Both the position numbers and the translations under genes were made by a program. Under the pieces are notes generated by a model that worked only from the letters and a program-made list of their open reading frames with translations, was not told the origin of the DNA and searched no databases. Positions 1-5,927 of a stretch of 7,928 nucleotides of DNA are shown here, one piece after another (positions within the stretch are counted from its first letter, which is position 1; every line of letters starts with the position of its first letter). Source of the DNA: Lysobacterales bacterium (GTDB lineage: Bacteria > Pseudomonadota > Gammaproteobacteria > Xanthomonadales > Rhodanobacteraceae); assembly GCA_013298265.1 (NCBI GenBank), contig JAAFHE010000148.1, positions 1 to 7,928 of the forward strand, written 5' to 3'.

Positions 1-105
1 GGGAGGGTTGGGTGGGGATGGTGCTGCTTTGCTCTCGGAATTGTGCAAATTCCAATGGCTGAGGCGAACACCATCCCCATCCCGACCTTCCCCTTGAGGG
101 GAAGG
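1..105. repeat. REP/MITE-like inverted repeat with nested hairpins
   Basis: Bases 1-23 (G-rich, ending TGGGGATGGTG at 13-23) are an imperfect reverse complement of the C-rich stretch 69-92. The last 11 bases pair exactly (13-23 with 69-79), and the rest fits with two mismatches and one indel. Inside the pair lies a small hairpin, GGAATT/AATTCC at 37-42 and 48-53. At the right end CCTTCCCC (86-93) and GGGGAAGG (98-105) form a perfect 8-bp stem with a TTGA loop. No reading frame fits this architecture. Similar C-rich hairpin elements are scattered between genes in Xanthomonadales genomes, so a dispersed non-coding repeat is my reading. The left end is cut by the window edge, so its full length is unknown. 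Confidence 0.55.
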
Positions 106-202
106 AGTAAGAGTCGCTGAACTTGCAGTTTTCTCTTTTTTTAGTTCCAGAATCAAAAGCCGATATCGACTTGTTCGTAGCTTCCTCAATCCGCCGCCGC
201 GC
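106..202. other. Intergenic leader before the phosphoesterase gene
   Basis: This is the only AT-richer stretch in the window, with a pyrimidine run at about 128-142 and an 8-bp palindrome CGATATCG at 161-168. It probably holds the promoter of the downstream operon. However, no pair of -35/-10 hexamers is convincing, and no Shine-Dalgarno sequence precedes the ATG at 203. The T-run is too far from the hairpin at 86-105 to make a standard intrinsic terminator. Confidence 0.3.
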
Positions 203-715
203 ATGCGCGTGCTGATCGTGTCCGACACGCATGGCCGGGTCGACGCGCGTATCGCGGCGCTTGCGCGCGAGTGCGATTCGGTGGTGCACGGCGGCGATGT
301 CGGCAATGCGGCAGTGCTCGACGCGCTCGGCGGCAAGGTGCTCGCCGTGCGCGGCAACAACGACAGCGTCGACAAATGGCCGGCGGCGCAGCACGACCGT
401 CTGGCAACGCTGTCGCTGCAGGCCGGGCTCGATCTGCCGGGTGGACGCCTCGTCGTCGTGCACGGTGATCGCTGGCCCGCGCGTGGGCGCCATGCGGCGC
501 TGCGGTGCGCGTACCCGGCTGCGCGCGCTATCGTTTACGGGCATAGTCATCGGCTGCAGGTGGATACCGACGCGTTGCCCTGGGTGCTGAACCCCGGCGC
601 CGCGGGCCGCGCGCGCACCAACGGCGGGCCGAGCTGCCTGGTGCTGCAGGCCACCGCCGGATCCTGGCAGGTGCTTGCGCAGCGTCATGCCGATGGCTAT
701 CGCGAGCAGCTCTGA
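203..715 (+). CDS. YfcE/MJ0936-type metallophosphoesterase
   Basis: This 170-residue cytoplasmic protein belongs to the small calcineurin-like phosphoesterase family (YfcE/MJ0936 group), which hydrolyses phosphodiesters with two divalent metal ions. All family motifs are present in order: SDTHG (D8, H10), GGDVGN (D32), GNND (N53, D54), VHGD (H87), YGHSH (H114, H116) and NPGA (N130). The metal site therefore looks intact, and the length is normal for the family. The natural substrate cannot be deduced; family members are usually assayed on artificial phosphodiesters. The ATG at 203 sits just before the conserved first beta strand, so the start is secure even though no clear Shine-Dalgarno precedes it. 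The next gene begins 25 nt downstream, suggesting co-transcription. Confidence 0.9.
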   Translation: MRVLIVSDTHGRVDARIAALARECDSVVHGGDVGNAAVLDALGGKVLAVRGNNDSVDKWPAAQHDRLATLSLQAGLDLPGGRLVVVHGDRWPARGRHAALRCAYPAARAIVYGHSHRLQVDTDALPWVLNPGAAGRARTNGGPSCLVLQATAGSWQVLAQRHADGYREQL

Positions 716-740
716 TCACCGCGCGCACAAAGGGGGACAC

Positions 741-1505
741 GTGGAATTCAGCAACAAGGGGCAAAAGCTTTTCCTGATCCTCGCCGTGGTGTTCGTCGCC
801 AACGCGATCCTGGCCGAACTCATCGGCGTGAAGATCTTCGCGCTCGAAGACACGCTCGGCGTGCAGCCGTTCAACTGGAACCTGTACGGCCAGACCGGTT
901 CGCTGAGCTTCACCGCCGGCACGCTGCTCTGGCCGGTCGTGTTCGTCATGACCGATGTCATCAACGAATACTTCGGCCGCCGCGGCGTGCGCATGATTTC
1001 CTGGCTCGCGGTATTCCTGATCCTGTATGCCTTCGTGTTCGCGTTCGCCGCGATCGCGCTGGCACCGGCGGGCTGGTGGGTCAAGGTCGGCGAGGCGCAG
1101 GGCGTGCCGGACATGCAGGCCGCATTCGCGCAGATCTTCGGCCAGGGCCTGTGGACCATCGGGGGGTCGGTTACCGCCTTCCTCGTCGGCCAGCTCGTCG
1201 ACGTCGGCATCTTCCATGCGATCCGCAAGCGCACCGGCGACCGTCACATCTGGCTGCGCGCGACCGGCTCGACCTTGGTGTCGCAGCTGTTCGACAGCCT
1301 GATCGTGCTGTATATCGCCTTCGTGATCGGCCCGCAGCAGTGGTCCATCAGTCTCTGGCTCGCGGTGGCCACGGTCAATTATGTGTACAAAGTATGTGCC
1401 GCGGTCGCGCTGACCCCGGTGATCTACGCGTTGCGCGGCGTGCTCGACAACTGGCTCGGCAAACCGCTCAGCGACGAACTCAAGGCCAAGGCCGCTGCGG
1501 CCTGA
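741..1505 (+). CDS. VUT-family (YhhQ-like) queuosine precursor transporter
   Basis: This 254-residue inner-membrane protein is of the VUT family (COG1738), whose characterised member YhhQ of E. coli imports queuosine precursors used to make the wobble base of certain tRNAs. Family hallmarks are NAILAELIGVK in the first helix (about 21-31), TDVINEYFGRR after the second hydrophobic segment (71-81), and GQLVDV (150-155) followed by STLVSQLFDS (177-186). About six hydrophobic segments are visible. I chose GTG at 741 because an AAGGGGG Shine-Dalgarno lies about 6 nt upstream and the protein then begins just before the first helix. An upstream in-frame ATG at 675 would add 22 polar residues and overlap the phosphoesterase gene. 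Substrate is inferred from the family; no queuosine synthesis gene is in the window. Confidence 0.85.
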   Translation: MEFSNKGQKLFLILAVVFVANAILAELIGVKIFALEDTLGVQPFNWNLYGQTGSLSFTAGTLLWPVVFVMTDVINEYFGRRGVRMISWLAVFLILYAFVFAFAAIALAPAGWWVKVGEAQGVPDMQAAFAQIFGQGLWTIGGSVTAFLVGQLVDVGIFHAIRKRTGDRHIWLRATGSTLVSQLFDSLIVLYIAFVIGPQQWSISLWLAVATVNYVYKVCAAVALTPVIYALRGVLDNWLGKPLSDELKAKAAAA

Positions 1506-1539
1506 CATCGACGAACTGCGAAAACCACGGAGCGTGCCC

Positions 1540-3111
1540 ATGCCAACGACGACAGCGACCACTCCGCCCCCGGGCGGCCGCATGCCACGGCAGATTCCCT
1601 ACATCATCGGCAACGAGGGCTGCGAGCGCTTCAGCTTCTACGGCATGCGCAACATCCTGGTGCAGTTCCTGATCACGTCGCTGCTGCTGCAGCACATCGT
1701 GGCCGGCTCCGAGCGCGAGCTCGCCGCCAAGGACCTGATGCACACCTTCATGATCGGCGTGTATTTCTTCCCGCTGCTCGGCGGCTACCTCGCCGACCGC
1801 TTCTTCGGCAAGTACAACACCATCCTGTGGTTCAGCCTGATCTACTGCATCGGCCAGTTCAGCCTGGCCGTTTTCGTCGACAGCAGCCTCGGCTTCTTCA
1901 TCGGCCTGGGACTGATCGCGCTCGGCTCGGGCGGCATCAAGCCGCTGGTCGCGTCTTTCGTGGGCGACCAGTTCACGCAGTCGAACAAGCATCTGGCCAA
2001 GATCGTGTTCGACGGTTTCTACTGGATCATCAACTTCGGCTCGCTGTTTGCTTCGCTGCTGATGCCGCTGTTCCTGAAGAACTACGGGCCGCGCGTGGCG
2101 TTCGGCATTCCCGGCGTGCTGATGCTGATCGCGACCGTCGTGCTGTGGCTGGGCCGGCGCCAGTACATCATGGTGCCGCCGGCGACGAAGGCGGATCCGG
2201 ATTCGTTCTACCAGGTGCTACGTACGGCGCTGCTCACGCGCCGCGGCGGCGAAAGCCGCCCCGGCCTCGTCGTCGCGATCGTCGGTGCAGTGCTCGCGCT
2301 GACCGCGCTCGTGTTCGCGGCCAAGCTCGGCGTGGTGATCGCGATCTGCCTCGCGCTGGTCTCGCTGCTCGCCGGCATCGGCGGCGGCGCCTGGCTGCAA
2401 CTGGAGCGCGCGCGCGGCCTGCACTCGGACATCGCTGTCGATGGTGCACGCAGCGTACTGCGGGTGCTCGTGATCTTCGCGCTGGTCACACCGTTCTTCT
2501 CGCTGTTCGACCAGAAGGCATCGACCTGGGTCATCCAGGGCAACGCGATGACCAAGCCCGACTGGTTCGTCTCCTCGCAGATGCAGGCGCTGAATCCGGC
2601 GCTGGTGATGATCCTGATTCCGTTCAACAACCTCGTGCTGTATCCGTGGCTGCGCCGTATCGGCTGGGAAGCGACCGCGCTGCGCCGCATGACCGCCGGT
2701 ATCGCCTTCAGCGGTCTGGCCTGGATCGTGATTGGCGGCATCCAGGTCGTCATGGACGGCGGCAACGCGATGTCCATCGTCTGGCAGGTGCTGCCTTACG
2801 CGCTGCTGACCTTCGGCGAAGTGCTGGTGTCGGCGACCGGACTTGAATTCGCCTACAGCCAGGCGCCGTCGGCGATGAAGGGCGTGGTCATGAGCTTCTG
2901 GAACCTGACGACGACGGTCGGCAATCTCTGGGTACTGCTCGCCAACCTCGCCGTGCGCAATTCCGCGGTCACCGATTCGATTTCCTCGACCGGCTTCAGC
3001 GTGACCGCGTTCCAGATGTTCTTCTTCGCCGCATTCGCCCTGATCGCGGCGCTGATGTTCGGGCTGTATGCGCGAAGTTATCGCGAAGTGGACAATTATC
3101 GCGCGGCGTAA
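1540..3111 (+). CDS. POT/PTR2-family proton-dependent oligopeptide transporter
   Basis: This 523-residue inner-membrane symporter of the POT (PTR2) family imports di- and tripeptides with protons. The proton-coupling motif ExxER is intact in helix 1 (E26, E29, R30, then FSFYG). The first PTR2 signature follows (GGYLADRFFGKYNTI, 81-95), then GSGGIKP (129-135) and the second signature FYWIINFGS (160-168). SLFDQ in helix 7 (321-325) and the helix-10 motif with E427 and SATGLEF are also present. A hydrophobic stretch at about 242-283 fits the two extra helices typical of bacterial POTs, giving 14 helices. ATG 1540 is preferred over GTG 1534 because GGAG at 1529-1532 is spaced 7 nt from the ATG but only 1 nt from the GTG. 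It lies 34 nt after the VUT gene, so a shared transcript is likely. No intrinsic terminator is evident after its stop. Confidence 0.93.
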   Translation: MPTTTATTPPPGGRMPRQIPYIIGNEGCERFSFYGMRNILVQFLITSLLLQHIVAGSERELAAKDLMHTFMIGVYFFPLLGGYLADRFFGKYNTILWFSLIYCIGQFSLAVFVDSSLGFFIGLGLIALGSGGIKPLVASFVGDQFTQSNKHLAKIVFDGFYWIINFGSLFASLLMPLFLKNYGPRVAFGIPGVLMLIATVVLWLGRRQYIMVPPATKADPDSFYQVLRTALLTRRGGESRPGLVVAIVGAVLALTALVFAAKLGVVIAICLALVSLLAGIGGGAWLQLERARGLHSDIAVDGARSVLRVLVIFALVTPFFSLFDQKASTWVIQGNAMTKPDWFVSSQMQALNPALVMILIPFNNLVLYPWLRRIGWEATALRRMTAGIAFSGLAWIVIGGIQVVMDGGNAMSIVWQVLPYALLTFGEVLVSATGLEFAYSQAPSAMKGVVMSFWNLTTTVGNLWVLLANLAVRNSAVTDSISSTGFSVTAFQMFFFAAFALIAALMFGLYARSYREVDNYRAA

Positions 3112-3219
3112 TCTCGCGCTCCGCCTGCAGCGCCCTGCGTTGTATGCGGCGTCCGAAACAAGTCGCCTGTCGCTGGAATCAAGCGGTGCGTATCCGTAAA
3201 CGCGGCGACGGCGAGATGT
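3112..3219. other. Convergent intergenic gap, no signal found
   Basis: The 108 bases between the end of the peptide transporter gene and the terminator of the opposite-strand DUF1161 gene contain no open frame with recognisable content and no hairpin followed by a T-run on the + strand. The + operon may end by Rho-dependent termination or by read-through into the antisense of DUF1161; neither is shown by the sequence. Confidence 0.4.
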
Positions 3220-3254
3220 AAAAAAGCCGGCGCGACCTCCAGGTACACGCCGGC
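3220..3254 (-). terminator. Intrinsic terminator of the DUF1161 gene
   Basis: Read on the minus strand, a 7-bp stem GCCGGCG/CGCCGGC (3248-3254 with 3226-3232) encloses a 15-nt loop and is followed directly by six T (A at 3220-3225 on the + strand). The stem starts 17 nt after the DUF1161 stop codon. There is no T-run on the + strand side, so it should act only for the minus-strand gene. Confidence 0.8.
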
Positions 3255-3271
3255 AACGGAGGATCCGGGTA

Positions 3272-3529
3272 TCAGCGCTTGGCGATCGCGGCAGCGGCCG
3301 GCTGGGCGCGTTCGTAGACGATGCGTTCGCTGCCGCCGTTGCAGGTGCCGACGGTCTTGCGGGTGTCTTCGGCGTCCTTGGCGACGACGTTGAGGCTGTA
3401 GTTCCTGACGCCCTTGGCGTCGAGGCGGGTGGCGATCTCCTGGCGCAGTTCCTCGCAGGGTTTGCGCGCCCAGGCCGAACCGGTGCTCAGGAACAGGGCG
3501 ATGGCAAGCAGGGTCAGGACAGTCTTCAC
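3272..3529 (-). CDS. DUF1161-family small secreted protein
   Basis: This 85-residue protein has a classic Sec signal peptide: a short basic start (VKT), a hydrophobic core (LLAIALFLSTG) and a cleavage site after AWA at about residue 21. The mature part of about 64 residues has the DUF1161 pattern, CEELRQEIATRLDAKGV, then YSLNVV, then GTCNGGSERIVYER. It has two cysteines that could form a disulfide in the periplasm. The function of the family is unknown. GTG at 3529 is the start because GGAG (3537-3540 in + coordinates) precedes it by 7 nt and the signal peptide begins there. An ATG four bases upstream is in another frame. It is divergent from the GIY-YIG gene, with 128 nt between them, and ends at its own terminator, so it is monocistronic. 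Confidence 0.85.
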   Translation of the reverse strand: MKTVLTLLAIALFLSTGSAWARKPCEELRQEIATRLDAKGVRNYSLNVVAKDAEDTRKTVGTCNGGSERIVYERAQPAAAAIAKR

Positions 3530-3657
3530 GGTGCATCTCCGGTGGGGTGGGCCGTTGTCGGCTGGTGCACAGATTCGTGCCTGGGCCTGACGGGCGACGG
3601 GGCGAGTTGTGGCAATGTGCTGACGGCCTGGGACCGAATGCGGGCTGTGGGGAAGGC
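3530..3657. other. Divergent intergenic region DUF1161 / GIY-YIG
   Basis: These 128 bases must hold the promoter of the leftward DUF1161 gene and probably that of the rightward GIY-YIG gene. I see the ribosome binding sites at each edge but no hexamer pair near consensus on either strand. A GTG at 3547 would extend the GIY-YIG frame leftward, but the added residues do not resemble the family. Confidence 0.3.
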
Positions 3658-3927
3658 ATGGCCTGGTACGTCTATCTGATCGAATGCCGCGACGGCAGCA
3701 TCTACACCGGCATCGCCATCGATGTGGCGGCGCGCTACGCCGCGCACGCGGCGGGGAAGGGCGCGCGCTATACGCGGTCACGGCCGCCGCAGCGCCTGCT
3801 GGCGGTCTTCGCGGCCGCGGACCGGTCCAGCGCGCTGCGCGAAGAACTGCGCATCAAGCGGCTGTCGGCAACGCAGAAGCGGGCACTGGCGGCGCAGTCT
3901 CCGCAGCCCGAATCGATACCGAAGTAA
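3658..3927 (+). CDS. GIY-YIG nuclease superfamily protein (YhbQ/UPF0213-like)
   Basis: This 89-residue single-domain protein is of the YhbQ/UPF0213 type of GIY-YIG nuclease fold. The GIY strand appears as WYVYLIE (3-9) and the YIG strand as IYTGI (15-19). The presumed catalytic arginine is R26 in AARYAAH. GKGARYTRSR (33-42) is the family hallmark, and the metal-binding glutamate is most likely E63 in ALREELRIKRL. The residues needed for nuclease chemistry thus seem present, although the biological role of these stand-alone proteins is poorly established. ATG 3658 is chosen because it begins right at the domain and GGGGA (3648-3652) precedes it. It is about 100 nt from padR and probably not part of that operon, which has its own promoter. 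Confidence 0.85.
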   Translation: MAWYVYLIECRDGSIYTGIAIDVAARYAAHAAGKGARYTRSRPPQRLLAVFAAADRSSALREELRIKRLSATQKRALAAQSPQPESIPK

Positions 3928-3974
3928 GTCGCCGCAGGCGGCGGGCAGCTTCGTCATGACTTCCGGCCGATACG

Positions 3975-4025
3975 CTATTGTTAGATTCACACTATCGTTC
4001 ACTCACGCCTATAGTTCAGTGAGCG
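3975..4025 (+). repeat. Three tandem 17-bp repeats at the padR promoter
   Basis: Three head-to-tail copies with an exact 17-nt period start at 3975, 3992 and 4009. Each begins CTATNGTT: CTATTGTTA, CTATCGTTCA and CTATAGTTCA. Copies 2 and 3 share CTATNGTTCA (9 of 10 bases identical), followed by more diverged tails ending at 4008 and 4025. The array covers the predicted -35 and -10 elements and stops 4 nt before the padR start codon. This is the natural place for a repressor binding array, presumably for the PadR protein encoded just downstream. The repeat itself is seen directly; its role as operator is inferred. Confidence 0.75.
3986..4015 (+). promoter_or_regulatory. Sigma-70-like promoter of the padR operon
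   Basis: TTCACA (3986-3991) matches the -35 consensus at five of six positions. TATAGT (4010-4015) matches the -10 consensus at five of six, with an 18-nt spacer. Transcription would start near 4021-4023, leaving a leader of only about 8 nt before the ATG at 4030. The promoter lies entirely within the 17-bp repeat array, so a protein bound to the repeats would block polymerase. Confidence 0.55.
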
Positions 4026-4029
4026 ACTG

Positions 4030-4395
4030 ATGGACGCTACCGACACCCACCGCAAGAAATTCGAGCGCGAACTCAGCGCCGGTACGGTGTCGCTGGTACT
4101 GCTTGCGGTGCTGGTGCGTTCGGCAGAACCGTTGTACGGCTACCAGATCGCCAAGCAGCTGGAGAAGGATGGCGACGGCGTGCTGATCGGCAAGCAGAGC
4201 GCGCTGTATCCGGTGCTGCGCAATCTCTGCGCCGCCGGGCTGCTCGACAGCGAAGTCGAGCCGTCCGTGACCGGACCGCCGCGGCGCTACTACCGGGCCA
4301 CTGAACTGGGCCGTACCGTCTTGCGCGAATGGGAGGCGGCCTGGTCTGCCACGCGCGATTTTGTTGACACCGTCATCGAGGGGCAGAACCTATGA
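4030..4395 (+). CDS. PadR-family transcriptional regulator
   Basis: This 121-residue protein is a short (subfamily-2-like) PadR repressor, made of a winged-helix DNA-binding domain plus one short C-terminal helix for dimerisation. It shows KFERELSAGTVSLVLLAVL (10-28), LYGYQI (35-40) in the second helix, SALYPVLRNLCAAGLL (57-72) as recognition-helix region, and the wing GPPRRYYRATELGR (82-95). The C-terminal helix runs from about 96 to 116. Proteins of this size usually repress their own operon and respond to a ligand or partner protein. The TGA overlaps the ATG of the next gene (ATGA, 4392-4395), so the two are translationally coupled. The Shine-Dalgarno is weak (GTGAG, 4019-4023), in keeping with the very short predicted leader. 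It probably binds the 17-bp repeats upstream. Confidence 0.9.
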   Translation: MDATDTHRKKFERELSAGTVSLVLLAVLVRSAEPLYGYQIAKQLEKDGDGVLIGKQSALYPVLRNLCAAGLLDSEVEPSVTGPPRRYYRATELGRTVLREWEAAWSATRDFVDTVIEGQNL

Positions 4396-5285
4396 ACCGG
4401 CCAACGCCGCGCACTATCGACGAATACCTGGACCAGCTACGCGATGCGCTGCGTGGCGAGGATCTGGCTCTGATCCAGGACGCGCTCTACGACGCTGAGG
4501 ACCATCTGCGCTCGGAGTTCGCCGAGAACCCGGGCGTGGCGCCCGCGGAGCTGCTGGCGCGCATCGCCAGCAGTTACGGCGCACCGGACGAAGTGGCCGA
4601 GATCTACCGCGACAAGGAAGTCGTGGTGAATCGCGCGCTGCGTCCGCCGCGACAACCGCGTCCGGCCTCGGCGCTGGCGCGCTTCTTCGGCGTCGCGGTG
4701 GATCCGCGCGCCTGGGCCGCGATGTTCTACATGCTGCTCGCCCTGCCGACCGGCATCTTCTATTTCACCTGGGCCGTGACCGGCGTGTCGCTGTCGTTCG
4801 GCCTGATGCTCCTCATCATCGGCCTGCCGCTGACGGTGTTGTTCCTCGCCACGGTACGTGCGTTGAGCCTCGTCGAAGGGCGCATCGTCGAGGTCATGCT
4901 CGGCGAACGCATGCCGCGTCGACCGACCTACCCGCCGCGCCACCAGCCGCTGCTGGAACGGGTCAAGCAGCTATTCGCGGACCCGCGCACCTGGGGCACG
5001 CTGTTCTACATGGTGATCATGCTGCCGCTGGGCATCTTCTACTTCACCCTGCTCGTGACCTGCGTCAGCGTGGGGCTGGGGTTGGCGCTCAATCCCATCG
5101 TCTATCTGTTCAGCGGCATAGGCCTGATCAATATCAACGACGACGTATGGATGGCACCGCTGTGGCTGCAGCCATTCCAGGTATTGCTGGGCATCGTGAT
5201 CCTGTTCGCCTTCATGCATCTGGCGCGCGGCATCGGCAAGCTGCAGGGAGCGCTGGCCAAGCAGTTGCTGGTCCACGCGGGTTGA
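4392..5285 (+). CDS. HAAS-domain membrane protein with duplicated sensor-like domain
   Basis: This 297-residue inner-membrane protein is the partner of the PadR regulator. Residues 1-75 form a soluble HAAS-type (DUF1700-like) helical domain: IDEYLDQLRDAL, then DAEDHLRSEF, then SYGAPDEVAEIY. After a basic, proline-rich linker (80-96) come two copies of a membrane module like the putative sensor domain found in some actinobacterial kinases. Copy 1 begins DPRAW (104-108) and copy 2 DPRTW (197-201). Each continues with FYM, LP-GIFYF and a VS-FGL/VGLGL stretch. The copies are 93 residues apart, and the first is followed by an amphipathic region (153-175). There are about eight hydrophobic segments and no kinase domain, so it may sense or scaffold something at the membrane. 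HAAS domains typically occur next to PadR regulators. The exact function is unknown. It ends 43 nt before a strong terminator. Confidence 0.8.
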   Translation: MNRPTPRTIDEYLDQLRDALRGEDLALIQDALYDAEDHLRSEFAENPGVAPAELLARIASSYGAPDEVAEIYRDKEVVVNRALRPPRQPRPASALARFFGVAVDPRAWAAMFYMLLALPTGIFYFTWAVTGVSLSFGLMLLIIGLPLTVLFLATVRALSLVEGRIVEVMLGERMPRRPTYPPRHQPLLERVKQLFADPRTWGTLFYMVIMLPLGIFYFTLLVTCVSVGLGLALNPIVYLFSGIGLININDDVWMAPLWLQPFQVLLGIVILFAFMHLARGIGKLQGALAKQLLVHAG

Positions 5286-5328
5286 GCCCGGCAAGGATGC
5301 CGCGCCGCAGGTTGGGGGGATTCCTCCG

Positions 5329-5362
5329 GGGCTGGACGAGAAATCGTCCGGCCCTTTGTTTT
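5329..5362 (+). terminator. Intrinsic terminator of the padR-HAAS operon
   Basis: An 11-bp stem (GGGCTGGACGA at 5329-5339 with TCGTCCGGCCC at 5344-5354, including one T-G wobble) is capped by a GAAA tetraloop and followed by TTTGTTTT (5355-5362). This is close to an ideal Rho-independent terminator. It separates the PadR module from the ECF42 locus, which must then have its own promoter. Confidence 0.92.
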
Positions 5363-5401
5363 CAGGGCGAATGTCCTGAGCGCGAATTCATTGTCGTTGC
5401 G

Positions 5402-5428
5402 TGTCGATCCTGCACACTCTCGTCCGAC
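5402..5428 (+). promoter_or_regulatory. Candidate ECF42-type promoter before the DGPF gene
   Basis: TGTCGA at 5402-5407 matches the -35 motif I recall as reported for ECF42 sigma factors in Streptomyces. Two CG(A/T)C-type -10 candidates follow: CGTC at 5421-5424 (13-nt spacer) and CGAC at 5425-5428 (17-nt spacer). The second spacing looks more like a typical ECF promoter. The segment lies between the terminator ending at 5362 and the ribosome binding site at 5474, leaving a leader of roughly 50 nt. The motif is short and GC-rich, so a chance match is possible. Confidence 0.35.
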
Positions 5429-5486
5429 GCTTGAGCAGAACCGGCCGCGAATCGCGGCGGCAAATCTCAACGCAAGGAGAACGACG

Positions 5487-5915
5487 ATGCGCTGCATGAT
5501 CCTGGTCAAGGCAAATGCCGATACCGAAGCCGGCGTGATGCCTAGCGAGCAATTGCTGGCCGACATGGGCCGTTACAACGAAGAACTCGTCAAGGCCGGC
5601 ATCATGCTGCTGGCCGGCGAAGGCCTCCACCCGAGCGCACGAGGTGCGCGCGTGCAGTTTTCCGGCGACAAGCGCAGCGTGATCGACGGACCCTTCGCCG
5701 AAACCAAGGAACTCGTCGCCGGCTTCTGGATCTGGCAGGTGCGCGATCTCGACGAAGCCATCGAATGGGTCAAGCGCTGTCCGAATCCAACGGGCGAGCA
5801 CAGCGTCATCGAGATCCGTCCCGTGTTCGAAGCCGAGGACTTCGGCGCGGAGTTAACGCCGGAGCTGCGCGAACAGGAAGATCGTCTGCGCGCCGAGATG
5901 GCGAAGCGCGAGTAG
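5487..5915 (+). CDS. YCII/DGPF-domain protein
   Basis: This 142-residue soluble protein of the YCII-related (DGPF) family has a ferredoxin-like alpha/beta fold. It begins with MRCMILVKAN (strand 1) and has YNEELVKAGIMLLAGEGLHPS (30-50). The name-giving DGPF motif lies at 67-70, within VIDGPFAETKE, followed by GFWIWQV (79-85), an acidic helix and the C-terminal strand VIEIRPVFEAEDFG (107-120). Residues 125-142 form a charged helical tail. The biochemical role is unsettled. DGPF proteins are the characteristic partners and targets of ECF42 sigma factors, and one is encoded two genes downstream. ATG 5487 is chosen because AAGGAGA (5474-5480) lies 6 nt before it; a longer in-frame GTG-type extension from 5391 has no family similarity. 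Confidence 0.9.
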   Translation: MRCMILVKANADTEAGVMPSEQLLADMGRYNEELVKAGIMLLAGEGLHPSARGARVQFSGDKRSVIDGPFAETKELVAGFWIWQVRDLDEAIEWVKRCPNPTGEHSVIEIRPVFEAEDFGAELTPELREQEDRLRAEMAKRE

Positions 5916-5927
5916 GTCGCAGGACTG

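Noticed and set aside
141..169. TTAGTT-N17-TATCGA as a promoter for the first operon
   Set aside because: The -35 candidate matches consensus poorly, so the call would not be distinguishable from chance in the AT-richer leader.
528..1583. Long minus-strand open frame (351 codons) opposite the VUT gene
   Set aside because: It is antisense to a well-conserved transporter, its translation is rich in Asp/Glu/Arg/His as expected from the opposite strand of GC-rich coding DNA, and it shows no recognisable domain.
3930..3946. CGCCG/CGGCG hairpin just after the GIY-YIG stop as a terminator
   Set aside because: The stem is only about 5 bp and no T-run follows; this is common by chance in such GC-rich DNA.
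3975..4025. The tandem repeats as a CRISPR array or replication iterons
   Set aside because: The repeats are 17 bp, directly abutting with no spacers, and sit on a promoter; there are no cas genes, DnaA boxes or replication genes nearby.
5147..5434. Plus-strand open frame of 95 codons across the end of the HAAS gene and the terminator
   Set aside because: It overlaps the HAAS gene in another frame and runs straight through the strong terminator hairpin; the translation has no family resemblance.
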